Shown here piece after piece: positions 26,478 to 38,816 of a stretch of DNA of 64,000 nucleotides; position 1 is the first letter of the stretch; each line of letters begins with the position of its first letter. Under the pieces are notes generated by a model, which searched no databases, had not been told where the DNA came from, and saw only the letters and a list, made by a program, of their open reading frames with translations. Source of the stretch: Anoplopoma fimbria (taxonomy: Eukaryota; Chordata; Actinopteri; Perciformes; Anoplopomatidae); contig NC_072458.1 in the NCBI RefSeq assembly GCF_027596085.1, positions 21,758,160-21,822,159 on the forward strand, in the 5' to 3' direction. Both the position numbers and the translations under genes were made by a program.

Positions 26478-26500
26478 AAAAAAAAAAAAAAAAAAAAAAA
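26478..26500 (+). repeat. poly-A run (23 A)
   Basis: Uninterrupted A run. No retroposon body is recognised upstream of it. Confidence 0.95.
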
Positions 26501-26599
26501 TCCAAGTTCAAATTCGTTGATGATTTTTAATAATTTTATTTTAAATTGGAAAATACTGGAATCTCTATGTCCAACATGTATTCAAGTGCTCAAACTCCT

Positions 26600-26865
26600 A
26601 GACCGGACAAGGCCGTTTCAGAGACCTGTCAATCACAAGGTAGCCCCTCCCCTAAAGCATCCCTTGAGATTGAGCCCATAAACTCATGTTTACAATGTTT
26701 ACTGAGGCAATAAATCAAGAGAAAAGTAGGGTAATTTCCTCATAGATTTCTATGCAACCAGACTTTTTTTTTTTGCAACCCGATGCAACCCTTGATGGAC
26801 ACTAGAGAGAATGCAGGTTTAAGGCACTTCAGCATATCCTTCACTTTTCAGAGCTGGAGCTCCCA
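26600..26865 (+). repeat. dispersed fish repeat, family shared with 35240-35890
   Basis: Shares long blocks with the region around 35580-35880: ACCTGTCAATCA, GAGCCCATAAACTCATG, TTTACAATGTTTACTGAGG, AATAAATCAAGAGA and GAATGCAGGTTTAAGGYACTTC. An internal piece present at 35620-35700 is missing here. I recognise these words as a very common interspersed repeat in percomorph genomes but cannot name its class. Confidence 0.65.
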
Positions 26866-27009
26866 ATTGCTCTGAGGAGCTCAGAATTGAAAGTTTTTTC
26901 CAAGATCTCGCAACTGCAAAAAATTATTTTTGGGTGAAATTTGAAATGAGATATTAATAAAGGGATTTTGATGAAATATCGCAATTTTAACAAACACATT
27001 ATGTGTTCA

Positions 27010-27546
27010 TGTCACAGAGGGGTAGTGTGGACCCAAAAGCAGAACGACCAGGAGACAGATAAAGTTTTGGAGCTTTATTCAAAGCTGAGAACTCAGCAGA
27101 CAGACAGGCAGGATATGACTCACAGAGGGAAACAGGCAGGGGATCAGGCAGACGGAAACCAGAGGAAGCGGAGGCTAAACTCAGGGTCGGGGACGGAAGG
27201 CTGAGTCGTTGACCGGGGCACAGGCAAGGCAGGGAAATCCAGACAGGCAGGCAGGGTCGGCAACGGGAAATCAGTCCACGGGAAATTGCTGGAAGGTCTG
27301 ACATAAATGCAACCATCTGGCGGTGAGTGAGTGGATGACCGGGGTTGATATACTGCAGAGTGGATGAGTAGATTGAAGGCAGGTGTGCGGCTAGGAGCAG
27401 GTGAGTATGCTTGGCAGTAATCAGGGAGCTGGGGAGAGTGAGAGGAGTGACACGCCCACCTCACAGACACACACACAGAGATAAACAAACAAGGGAAAAC
27501 ACATGAAACACAAGGAATAACCAGAGACATGGCCATGGCCATGACA
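27010..27546 (-). mobile_element. solo LTR (Ty3/gypsy-like)
   Basis: A 537-bp block starting TGTCACAG and ending GCCATGACA, so it has TG...CA ends with a TGTCA/TGACA inverted repeat. It is flanked on both sides by the same five bases, GTTCA (27005-27009 and 27547-27551), the expected 5-bp target duplication. Read on the minus strand it has a TATA-like box (TATATCAA, around 27345-27352) and an AATAAA signal at 27079-27074, about 65 bases before its 3' end, the usual LTR order. No internal retroviral-like genes are attached, so it is most simply a solo LTR left by recombination between two LTRs. Open frames inside it are not genes. Confidence 0.85.
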
Positions 27547-28345
27547 GTTCAAGGGCTGTCGGAAGGATGACAATCTGTTTATATCTGTTTTTACAACTTC
27601 TTGCTATGACAAGTGATGTATTTTTGGTGTTTTTTCCAAAGATGTCATGCTTTTCAAACTGCTGGTGGGTTTGGGGGTTCAGAGAGTACTAAACGGACTA
27701 GTGCCCATTGGGAACTTGCCAGCTTCTCAAAAAGAAAATAGATTTTTCTTTCATTCAGTCATGATGGCAGGCATGTTCCTTGAAGTCTACCTAACTGGCT
27801 CATATAAAAAAGCTACAGGCTAGTTTCGACTAGGAAGGACAGATTAGCTAACTCATAGTTCATTTAGATGAATAGATTGCCAGTTACAAGCACATGGATT
27901 TATCTCACCTCTTTCCTCTTTCATTGTGTGTCAGTCAAAGCTACCTAGCTGGCAAAGCCACGGTTCGGTGACCCTGTCTATTGGGCTTCAACACAACAAA
28001 ATGTGCAGATTTGCCTCCAGAGTAGCCCTGCATTTGAGAAACATTTGTGTAACTAAACTCTAATCAGTTCTTAATTGCCTTTGGGATGCTGAGTCATGCA
28101 TTCCCCCCGATACACGCCAAGAATCACTCAACCTTGTGTCAACATTGCTTCGGAAACTGTGACTTGGGACTCAACGTCAGTCATTCATGGTTTCTGATGA
28201 GTGCTCACATGACAAGAGTGCAAGTAGAGTATTTAAGCTCCGGCGTCCAAAGGGGGCACCAGAATTTAAATTAATGTGTCAGACTTCTCCCTCGTCACTC
28301 AATCCCAGCACGTTCCCAGTACACTTCACTCTGAGCTGGGTTAAG

Positions 28346-28374
28346 ACAAGCAGACAAGCAGACAAGCAGACAAC
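28346..28374 (+). repeat. short tandem (ACAAGCAG)n
   Basis: Three to four copies of an 8-bp unit (GACAAGCAGACAAGCAGACA). Confidence 0.85.
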
Positions 28375-28544
28375 CTCACAACATAAATCAGGCCGACGCT
28401 GGTTTGATATTTGACCCAGTTCAGAGCGCCTTAAGCCAGGGTGAGCCCTGTCGATACGGGGAGGAGCTGATACTCCCTGAAGGTTCCTATTTGATCATCT
28501 ACATGTACACAAACATGCACAAAGAGACTTGGTGATTAATTTAA

Positions 28545-29079
28545 AGTGGCCCTATTATGCTTTTCCACTTTGTCCCTCTTTTTTAGTGTGTTATATATAT
28601 TTTTGTATATGTAAAACCTTAATTCCACGCCTAAAAGGAGTTACCCTCCCCCTCGGAAGCTCCTGAGCTGCCTGAAACATCTCCATTGAATTCTCTCCTT
28701 CACTTCCGTAACTTTATGAGGTCATAATGTAACTTTATGAGGTCACAATGTTACGGAAGTGACGTAAAACTCCTTCCGGCTAGTTTGGCTCCGCCCTCAA
28801 ACAACAAAAGAGAGAGACGGAGCTGAAGACCCGGAGGAAGAGTTTTTAGAAATGTGAAACAACAGAGCGGGCTAGCTGACCAATCAGAGCAGACTTTGCT
28901 TTCTGGAGGGAGGAGCAAACGCTACAACGGAGCGTTTCAGAGAGAGGGTGAGAAGAGGTGCTGCAGGACAGCCAGGATGAGAAAAACAAGGAGGATTAAG
29001 AGCATTAACGAATGTAAACATGTTGTAACTGTAACTCGAGATAAAAATATGCACCCTAAAATAGCATAATAGGGCCTGT
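28545..29079 (+). mobile_element. non-autonomous TTAA-type DNA element (MITE), copy 1
   Basis: About 535 bp with perfect 14-bp inner inverted repeats GGCCCTATTATGCT (28548-28561) and AGCATAATAGGGCC (29063-29076). TTAA precedes it at 28541-28544; the 3' flank reads TTGT, so that side is probably mutated. The interior holds an inverted ACTTCCGTAAC/GTTACGGAAGT pair around a 22-bp tandem (AACTTTATGAGGTCA). It has no transposase. A second full copy lies inverted at 61385-61890 with TTAA on both sides. TTAA suggests piggyBac-type mobilisation, but the ends do not start with the usual CCC, so the superfamily is open. Confidence 0.75.
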
Positions 29080-30187
29080 TTGTCCACATGCTCAACTGCC
29101 TCTTTGTTTTATGTTCAGGAAGAGCCAAATAATTAGTTGTTACCAACACGGCTGAAAACTTTGGACCATTACAAAAGATGTGCATGTTTTCAGACTGTCA
29201 TAGAAAGTCCTTTGTTTTATTTCAGTGGTTAAGCTCACAGTAATTGAAACTCTCAACCTATATGGATTCTTCCTTTGTTCTAGTTTCAAGGAAAATACAA
29301 TAGAAGAAAGAAAGTGGAAATGAATTCCTCTTTTTAACCAGTGAGCGGCTCATCCATCCAGATTAAAGGTGACTGGAGCAGGAGGAAGGCTATCACTGTT
29401 TCTTTTATTGACACTGAAAGCCTTATTTAGAAGTCAAGGACTTTTTTTTGACAGACAGAATGTGTTATTCCTCCTGGTGTAGTCAGTCAGTCATGAGGCA
29501 AAGAATGGAGCGGAGCTGGATGAGCACAGCAAAAACTAGACTGCTACTGTTGGATACACTCTTACATAACGGGGAAACTTGCAGTACGAGTCTCTGAATT
29601 ATGTTCATGACAGTTAAGCAGGGTGCATTTTTCAGTGAAAGCCGATGTCAGAGGGCATATTGATTGCGTGGAGTAAACTTGAAGGAGGGTTAGGTGTTAC
29701 CCAGCTCAAGAGACACCTCAACTGGCATGTTGCCTGTAGAGATATTGAACCACCGACATCATTTTGGATTGGGACAAGCGCTTACCTCATGTGCCACAAC
29801 CACACAGCTAATGATGGTCCTGGTAGTGAATGTGAATATGAATGTGTTCATAATGTTCATAATTGTGGAAACATTTATTTTTGTTCATATTATTATGCAT
29901 CTAATACTTAAAGCTGCAGTTGGATACTTTAGTGAAATTATTTATTTGTTATATTAGTCACTATATCCAAACAGTGGTGAATAAATAAATGTGAACAATC
30001 CGGTTCTTCTGCCTCCTTTTAGTGCTCCTAATGATATTCGCAAGATTCCATCACGCCCAAAGAAAAACAACCAATCAGAGCCGAGGAGTCACTAACACAG
30101 CTGTCAATCACATGTTTTCAAACTAGGCAGCCCTGATCAAACATAAAACAAGATATATTACTGCATTGCCTAATTCTTGGGGTAAGG

Positions 30188-30207
30188 GGGTTAGGGTTAG
30201 GGTTATG
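30188..30207 (+). repeat. TTAGGG-like run
   Basis: GGTTAGGGTTAGGGTTATGG, two perfect telomere-type units and a mutated third, about 120 bp before coding exon 3. Probably chance or part of a GGTTAG-rich repeat. Confidence 0.7.
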
Positions 30208-30327
30208 GTGCTTGGTTTTGGCTAGGCTCGGTTTTAAACATGGTGGACAGGTCAAAGAATGTCTTCATTCTATAGTCAAATGTTCTCAGGGCTTCATGTC
30301 GTCTCTCTCTCTCCCTCATGCTTTCAG

Positions 30328-30594
30328 GAAAGCGGCTCCATCTACCTCCAGTTCACCTGCTCCACCGCCCTCCAGCTCGAGGTCATCTTCGAGGTGCTCG
30401 AAGAGTACGACTGGACCTCCTTCTCCGTGGTGACCACCCGTCACCATGGCTACGAGGACTTCCTGGCCATGGTGGAGGGTATGACGGACGGGTCATTCAT
30501 CGGCTGGGAAAAGAAGAGTGTGGTGATTCTCAACGTGACGGATGACCCCGGCGGGGCCCGAGCCAAACGGATGCTCAAAGACAACGAAGCCCAG
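30328..30594 (+). CDS. grin2d: GluN2D-like NMDA receptor, coding exon 3 (residues 215-303)
   Basis: 267 bases, 89 codons, phase 0 at both ends; acceptor CTTTCAG|GAA, donor CAG|GTGAGT. It begins ESGSIYLQF, equal to the family's K-G-S-x-F-L-Q-L, then LQLEVIFEVLEEYDWTSF, the most diagnostic motif here (residues 229-246), and TDGSFIGWEKK, matching GluN2D T-D-G-S-L-V-G-W. These are the hinge and start of the second lobe of the amino-terminal domain. A sequon N283-V-T follows. The exon is GC-rich, unlike its flanks. This is the strongest single piece of evidence for the gene's identity. Confidence 0.92.
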
Positions 30595-31747
30595 GTGAGT
30601 CAGTCCCAACTGGTCTCTTCATTTATTGCTTTCTTTGTTGTGTGAAAGGTTATATGCAATATTCAATATGAACTTGAAGAATTAACACCTGTCTCTCATC
30701 ATGATGAGCTCTCTACCTTGAAATGACTTCCTTTGTAGCCTCGGGCTCAGCTAACCAACGTCAGCAAAGACTCCACAAGCATTAAAGATCCAGCCAATAT
30801 CTTAAAAATACCTTTTCCTCCATTGTTACTGTGACCTCCAGATGTCAGCTGCTAGATTTCAAAGTCACAACTTGTTCCCTATTGGCTTTGCACATAAAAG
30901 CAGACGGTGATAGAGAACCTTAAAGTGCAGGGATCCTAATATTTTGGGGTTTGTTAAATACTCACGGGATCACAGACAGACTCTGGTCACATATAAAAAT
31001 CTGCAATAATAAATTCTGGAAAGATACTTTAATTCAAATTTGAGAAATACTTAATGGAATGACTTCATTATGGAGAGCAAGAACAAGTTAAAAACATACA
31101 ACATAGAAAATAATTGACAAATAAATAAAACAATTAAATATTATATATGTAATGTGTTTTCAAACAAAGAGGCAATATCATTTTAAATGCATTATTAAAG
31201 TGCATTATTAAAAACATGTATAAGAATATATGATTTTTAGAATTGTTTTAAGATAAGAACAGAAAGAAGTAAAATCACATTGAGGACAATTAGATGAAAA
31301 AAAAACACTTCGAGTTCAACTAAAATGGTGTCAAAAATCATCAGTTAATGCAATTAAAAAATATATTTAATAGGTTAGATATAAATAAACAACCACATTC
31401 TGATGCACAGATAGGGAAAACCAAAAAACGTATATATATACATTTCTCTCTTTTGAGTTTTCCTCTGTACGCTATAGCAGAAAAAAAACAAACAAGTGAT
31501 TCAATTTCAGCAGGACTCCAAAGAGTCAATAGCAGGTTAAACAACTTTGTCAGATCAATATATTAGCAGTGCTCTCTCTGAACCTGCAGTTATGGCTTTA
31601 TAAGATAAAGATAAGAGGCATTTTAACTAGAGGAGAGATTTGGAGGAAAGCTATACCATTTAAAAATTGGCTTCCAGTAAAAGCCTTATTTAGGGGAGGT
31701 TGACTGAGGACACACTATTCATTTACACTGACATCCTGGGGGACCAC

Positions 31748-31749
<2 letters not shown>

Positions 31750-31834
<85 letters not shown>
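31750..31834 (+). repeat. (AC)n microsatellite
   Basis: 85 pure bases. Confidence 0.97.
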
Positions 31835-31837
<3 letters not shown>

Positions 31838-33419
31838 TATCGCACACACACCTGGGAGCTTTTGTATTGCGACTGCAGTGTTTAACTGTTGCCGCTCCGC
31901 TCTGCAGCTGCTCTCCTGAACCTCTGAGCATTCAGGATGGATCAGCAGAGCTTCATCCTCTATGATGAATCCACTTTTGTGAGGGATTTCAGTGCACACT
32001 TGCAAACAAATCTCTTTCGGATGACATGACAGTGCTCTTTTGTTCTTTTAAGAGCGTCAGACTCTCTGTCTTGCCGGCACATCCGAGCATTTTCTGAGAG
32101 GTTGTGACTCATCGACAGCAGTTTTCACAAAGTGACCAATCACAGTATGGAGCAAAAGGTTTAAAGCTTATTGATGTCATTGTTTACAGTGGAAGAAATG
32201 GAGGAAAAAATGAAATCAACACAAGAGAGAAACCTTTTTTTTGTGTGTGTGTGTAGAGTTAAAAAATTGTTACTGTGTCAGCCTAGTGATTCTATACAAC
32301 CATTTTCACCGGACTTACTTCCCACAAGGCCCCTCATGGATCAACGGTTTGAATGATATCCTCCCAAAACATGTCCTCATTTTTCGTGCGTTTTTCCTAC
32401 GATGGCCTGCAACACGTGTTCATTTTCGCTCGTTACATGCATATGGTCTTTTTAATATAAACTTCCAACTTCACAGGAAACTCAGTTTTTTTAGGTTTAG
32501 GAATAGATTGTGAAATACTAAGTTAGATTTTGGAAAAGAATGGAAATGCTTTTACTGAAGTATGCAAGTTACATGACAAAAACAATGACTTCTGGTTTCA
32601 CATTGGGAACAAAAGCTAGCTGAAGTACACTGTTTGTTGAAAACCATCCACCTGCACTCCCACCTGCCCTCTGTGTGCTTTAGTGGGATATCTACGAATT
32701 ATGAAGCATTATTTTTCGTAGCTATAGCTACTAATTGCTTGGTGAGACCAGCATGCGTGGAAAGGTCACTCACTGCTCTGCCTTTAGATAGAGAAGTACG
32801 TATCCCTCCATCCCATATAACTTATTTTAAAGGTCTTGGTTACGCAGCTTTAAAATGAAACAGAAAACTGTGCATAGAAAAAATTCTAATGAACTCTTGA
32901 TGAACTCCTGCATCATTACTGTTAAACATAAAAGCTGCGGATAAAAGGTGGAATGGACAACATCTGAGGTGACCTGAGCTGATAAGCAGGACGTTTCTGG
33001 GTGCAGCAGGTTCTTCTCTCTTCCTTCTCTTTGTGACTGAGCAGTATCTCCCCCTCTCTCATATTTCTCTGTATCCTTTTTATTCTTGTTCAATCCTTGC
33101 TGTCATTTTACGTTTGAAAGCATAGATGACCTTTGTCAAAATGAAGTCCATGAAAGGGAGGAAAAAGAAGACATAAAGAAAGGGTCCAGAGGGAGCATGA
33201 TGTAATGTAATGGAAGTGATATGAAATGTTTGACAGGGACGGAGTGAATGAACTCTGGGCTGGGCTTTAGATGTGTTTTACATGTTTAGGTGTCTTTTTT
33301 TAGAAGAGTCCATACGGGTGCAGGATAGTTTAGGAGATGGTTAATGCATTCAAAGCCATGATGGCTTCATTGCATTTAGCTGAGCCAGTTCCTGGGTTCT
33401 GGTATGGCACATGCTCACT

Positions 33420-33665
33420 CACTAACACTAAATGGAATAGAGCCAGTGCTAAAAACATTCCTATCAGCCTTAGCTGGATTTTGCAATTAGTGCTGATTAG
33501 CAAATTGTTAGCATGAGGACGCAGCAAACTAAGAAAGCAATCACTGTGAAAGACACCACACTCTTAGCAACAGCATGCTGGCTGTGTCATTGTGAGCATA
33601 TGTGGGTCATGGATGTAGTTAGCATGCTGCAGTTAGCATTTAGCTCAATAGCTCATGGCAGTATA
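33420..33665. repeat. decayed dispersed repeat (TTAGCAT-rich)
   Basis: Contains the words GTTAGCATGCTGCAGTTAGC and ATTTAGCTCAATAGCTCATGG, with TGTGAGCATATG upstream. I recall this arrangement from a common teleost repeat in which TTAGCATG recurs and is followed by ATTTAGCTCAAAGCAC. Boundaries and class are uncertain. Confidence 0.4.
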
Positions 33666-34462
33666 TCCTTTTTTTTAAATCAGAATCCACTCATAGAAAC
33701 CATTGAAATTCAATTATGTTGCTTTTTAATGATGTTGAAAGTAAATTCAGTAATTTGGAATGATTTTATTTGCATTCACATTGGTATTTATAGCAAAATA
33801 AATGGGAAATGAAGTACCAACTACCACTCAATTTGATCAAATTATCCATTTGCACTACAAATCAATGGAATACAAAGCATTGTAGGGCTTAATTCTTAAA
33901 ACGTGAGATTTAACGGGTTGTTTTTACATCTTAAGCCTGTTGCATATGTCACGTGTTATGTTTCAAACACATTGATTGTTTCCAAAGGTTCCAGCATGAA
34001 CTGCAAATGTCAGGGTTTATTTCATCACGTATGTGCAAGTTTATCAGTGAGCAGCACCAATGTAGAAAAAGGGAACGCCTGAACATTTAGCCAATGCCAG
34101 AAAAAGCTTTGGGTGTTTTAAACTTGGACTAAGTGTGCAGACGTCGCCTGTTTCTTCATTTTTACTATAAACTACCTTGACATGCTGGTGCTGAAAGTCA
34201 TTTGGTGGCTGAAAACGGCTGTGGCTGTTGAACTATTACCCAATGTCCCCCTACCAAAATGTCCACTTCCACACAAACAAAAGGAGACAAGAGGCAGTCA
34301 AGCACAGCGCCAACCTTGGACTTTCTCCAAAGTTCCCTGACATGTTTACATCTGGGCATTTTCTTCTTCAGTTCCTGGGTCAGTATCATCCATCTACATT
34401 TGGTATTTTTAACAATATAAGAGCACACGGCATTGAGAAAAATAGCTTATTGCATCTGTATT

Positions 34463-34609
34463 GGCGGCTGTGGCGTAGTGGAGAGCAAGGTAGCCCTGTC
34501 ATCAGTGTGTGAATGGGTGAATGATATGTAATATACTACTGATTGTAAGTCGCTTTGGATAAAAGCGTCTGCTAAATGACTGTAATGTAATGTAATGTAA
34601 TGTAATGTA
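34463..34609 (+). repeat. tRNA-derived SINE with L2 tail, copy 2
   Basis: The head GGCGGCTGTGGCGTAGTGG resembles a tRNA A-box. I see no clear B-box after it, so the head is probably internally deleted. The tail has the same GTAAGTCGCTTTGGATAAAA core, then TGCTAAATGAC and six or seven TGTAA units. It is 147 bp in total and on the same strand as the copies at 23483 and 58610. Confidence 0.75.
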
Positions 34610-35239
34610 TTGGATTTCCTGCCTATAGGAACAATATGCCTTGGGGGCAGCCTTAGTAAGTATATTGTATATTGATCTTATTTGGCTCATTTTCTGTCTC
34701 CTCACTCGACTCCTGGGTGATCCGGAAATCGATCTGGTCTGCTACTGTAACAAAAGGCACATTTAAATGCTTCTCAATCTGCTCTGGAGGAGCAAAGCTC
34801 AATGAACGATGAGGCACGAGTGAGGAAATACCAGAGCATCGTAAGCAAAAGTCTGTTATCAGATCAACAAAGCACTTTACTGGAGCTCTGGTTGTGATTG
34901 GACACACTGGCTGATAGGGCTGCTTTGAAACTGAATTACCACAGCTCAGCAGTTTCAAACATGGGAGGAATATACAATTATATTCCTTTTTTTTAACGTT
35001 TTCTTTTCAATGAAACATGTTTGTTCTATAATAATAACTTACTGTTTGACAGTACACGAACTGTTTCATTTTCAGGGACAACATTCTCTTGATTATTATT
35101 AGGGCAGCTCATAATATTAACTGTACAAATACAAAGCTAGTGTGACACCTGTCAAACTCACTCTGATCTAATAGCACTTGAACAGTTACTAAATGGAGCT
35201 TGTGGTTAAAGTATATTGTCAAAGTGAATAGTGTTTCTT

Positions 35240-35890
35240 CAGTTTCAGCAGTGAAGGTGACGGTGATTTAGCTGGAACACCATCATTACTTATGCTGCTG
35301 TAGATGGAGCTTGAAAATGAAGTGGGCGTAGTCACTGTGACATCACCGATTGGTTTGTGGACTGCTGTTTCGAAGCCATGAGTGTAAGAGCAATCTTGGA
35401 TTTTTGCAACCAGAAGTGACAACAGAGGGTGGAGCTTAGTACCGCCCAATGCTAGCAAGACATTTTTAGGGCAACCAAAAATATTACGATTAACTTTCAT
35501 GAACTGAAAACAGACTTTCAAAGGGTTGAAGTTCTAAGACAAAAACCAGACAACTCCCAGACTAGACAACACCATGGTAGCAACCTGTCAATCAGAAGGT
35601 AGCCCCGCCCTAAAGCATACCCTGCTTTATGGTCTGTTTGACTCTAAATGGAGCATCATTTACTAAATGAACATCATGCTGTATTGAAGAAGACTTGAAA
35701 CTAGAGATTGAGACCATAAACTCATGTTTACAATGTTTACTGAGGGAATAAATCAAGAGAGAAGTAGAGTCATTTTCTCATAGACTTCTATACAACCAGA
35801 GGAGTCGCCCCCTGGTGGACAGGAGAGAGAATGCAGGTTTAAGGTACTTCCGTATTAGCTTCACTGTTCAGACTCGGAGGTTGTCGCCTG
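35240..35890 (+). repeat. dispersed fish repeat, longer copy
   Basis: The right part (35580-35880) matches 26620-26865. The left part includes GGTTTGTGGACTGCTGTTTC and a tract with GCCGTTTTCGAAGCC-like words that I associate with the same teleost family. The middle has TATGGTCTGTTTGACTC and GAACATCATGCTGTATTGAA, which the other copy lacks. The outer limits are estimated. Confidence 0.6.
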
Positions 35891-36406
35891 GTTTCATCTT
35901 TCTTTATATATCTTTTCCTTCTGTGTGTTGTATTCTTTTGCATCTCATGTAATGGGTTCAAAATGGAAACATTAATGTTCACGTATAAGTCAAGGTAAAG
36001 GACTGAACTACAGGGTAAATGTGAGTGAGGTAAACATGGAGATAATTAAAACAGATTAGATGCAGCATTTGTCTTGTTAGCATTCTGTTTTTGTTCCAAG
36101 GATAAGTCGGACCACTTTGGATTCCAGATTAGTTTTTTTCCTCAGGTTACATGAGTGCAAAGCTGCCATTATACTATAATACAGCCTGTTTTTTTCTGTG
36201 TGTTTTTTCTAATTATTACACCTTGTCACTGTTCCATTTTGAAATGCTGCTAGGGCGGTTGCATGCCAATATCTGCATAATCCTCCCATGGCGCTGAGGC
36301 CTTTGATGAAAAACCAAAGGGTACTTTCTCATAATGTAGCATTATAGTGCAGGTTTAGCACTGTATTTGTCAAGCCCTGCAGTGTGAGTGTATGCCTAAA
36401 CCCCCT

Positions 36407-36409
<3 letters not shown>

Positions 36410-36480
<71 letters not shown>
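36410..36480 (+). repeat. (CA)n microsatellite
   Basis: 71 pure bases. Confidence 0.97.
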
Positions 36481-36482
<2 letters not shown>

Positions 36483-38736
36483 ACACACTCTTGATGTTGG
36501 AGCCATTGATTGAATTTGGTTCAGCCTCGTCTGTGCTGTGCTGTGAGTATAATTCAGACAGTGAGAACTGTTTCCCGCTGAGACTTTTCTTTAGTGCTCT
36601 CTCCATCTCTCATCCTCCTGTTCCCCCTCTTCCTCTCTCATCGTACATTAACATGACCCTCAAGTGAAATATGCACATGAACAATCTGTATTTCATTTAT
36701 ACCCGGAATTAAAATAAGCACCCAGTGGCCCCAAAGAAATCCTCTGCAAAACATAAATACCTCATACGTAAAATGATTAATCTTATATGTCTTTTATGCA
36801 TAATCTTGGAGACATTTGGGAGGTTGCAGTGCTGCATGGGCCATTTATTTTACTTCAAAGCTACCCTCTGCCAATTAGCATAACGCATTCATCAGCTGAT
36901 GATTCGCATCTCGTTGTTGTGACTGGTAAGCAAGCTAGCAGGCGTGTTGTTTGTCCGCTCCATGTCTCTATTATTACAGGAGAGCATGACCTACTGGTGT
37001 CATGTTCTATCTTTCACTTTTTTAATCACACTTTGATAATAAAGTGTCAGAGAGCAGCTCTGATCATCTTCTGAGGTGGATTCATAGAGCTCACTGCTTC
37101 AAAGTTAGTTGTTAAGTTTAAAGGTGTGTTTTGCAGTCATTACGCTGGACCTTGGAATGGATTTCAAATTTAAAAAAGAGGATATTTGATTCTCTAAAAA
37201 ACATGACTCAGTAGAAAAAAAGGTGGGGAAGCTGCAACCACAGTGGTTCAGACTGTTCAACATCCTGTGAGTAGGTTTAGGTATGTATGTCATGTGACGC
37301 AGAGAGGCAAATGTTCATTCAAACAACAATGGCGGCTCCTAAAGAGCTCAGCAAAGATGCTCAAAAAACAACAGTTATAATAGAAATTGAGCTTTTTTCT
37401 TCAATGAAAATAGAGCAAATAACGACCCTGACGTACGAAAACAAGAGGTTGTTTCCTTTTTTATTACTCATAAACGTTCATCTGAGACATGTGGCATGTT
37501 TTATTATTTTTATTATTATTTCATTTTCATTTGTTAACCTAGAGATAACTTTATTCTGGGTCAACACACACAGAGGTTATCCTTCATGTTTGTCTCTTTA
37601 TTTAGCTTGATATATTTTATATAGTATTTAACCCACAGAAATGATTAAACCCTGGTTAGCCTGAAGCTAAGCTGTCCAGGCCGCCGTGGTGTTCACCCAC
37701 AGCAGCTTGTTTTCCTTTCTCTCCGTCAAGTACAATGACTACTTTGAGTATTTATCTGGAGAAATTGGTCTTTTCTTTTTTCGAGAATTTACTAACGTTT
37801 ACTTTTAACACAAGATAACAAACTTATCTTGAGATATTGAAATAATTCACTTGTCATCTTGAGATAGCGGCATTAATAAAAAATATTACAAGCAAGGCTG
37901 TTCTTGGCTTCCCGTACTGAAGAGTTTTCTTGATGGAAAATATAAATGTTCTTCTGACTGGCTTTGGCAAGACTTTGATTGACAGATGGTTCATCCAATC
38001 ACCTGCGAAGTATTTCCTTTAAGTGTTTGCCCTTTTTAAAAACTGTTTCCAATAACGCCTTCTCACATGGTTCTGTGTTCTGGCTCCTAAGCTTAATTAT
38101 TGCTAGGTGGTAAAAAAAAAAAGTTCTCTATTGAAAAGTGTTTTGTGTGAATATTTACCATTTTGAAAAGACACTTTTCATTTCAACCTTGATGCTCATG
38201 AGATTTCACTCTGTCATGTTAAAATATTAAAGCCACGGGGATCTAAATGAAACGTTTTCCTCCAAAATGAGATGTCCAACGTTTGAAAAATGAGACACCT
38301 GCGCTAACAAAGTGATGGATGGCACAGCATCATAACAAATTATGCCTTTTTTCTATAGGATGACTAAAGACAGAGAAACTCTTTGACAGACTTGATCTTC
38401 TTTATTTCATACGTACACATGACAGACCTGAAGCTCGAGAAATGCCGGCGCCATATATTAAAGAAATCTAAATATACTGAGAGCTCCGAGGATGTGATTG
38501 ACGGGGATTGAGCGTTATAGCTTGGACGTCGTGCCGACCCTGACTCCTCTTGCTGTCGTCCGAGTGGGAGTGATCGGCGTCATCTCGCCGTCCTCTCTGA
38601 CTGTGTCAGTGCAGCATTTTTGATCTTGACTAATTTCAGTTTTATAACCACTCCAATAGTCTTACAGAACTGTGGAGCAAATTTTTACTCTAGTGCTTCC
38701 TCTGAGTAATCATCTGAAGCACTCTCAGCATCAACC

Positions 38737-38741
<5 letters not shown>

Positions 38742-38814
<73 letters not shown>
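38742..38814 (+). repeat. (CA)n microsatellite
   Basis: About 73 bases, preceded by CACACGCACAC. Confidence 0.97.

Positions 38815-38816
<2 letters not shown>

Larger units (their letters stand above)
23850..30327 (+). other. grin2d: intron 2 of the coding part
   Basis: 6478 bases, donor GTACTA, acceptor CATGCTTTCAG with a CT-rich tract before it. Contains a poly-A run (26478-26500), a dispersed repeat (about 26600-26865), a solo LTR (27010-27546) and a TTAA-associated inverted-repeat element (28545-29079), plus a short TTAGGG-like run at 30188. The stretches 23850-26470 and 29085-30180 are AT-rich, with nothing I can identify. Confidence 0.75.

Noticed and set aside
27144..27542. 132-codon minus-strand frame with a membrane-like start
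   Set aside because: It lies wholly inside the solo LTR and shows no protein family features.
30188..30207. Interstitial telomeric repeat marking a chromosome fusion
   Set aside because: Only two perfect TTAGGG units, which is too short to carry that meaning.
34463..34500. Possible tRNA gene
   Set aside because: Only an A-box-like word is present; there is no B-box or cloverleaf, and it continues into a retroposon tail.
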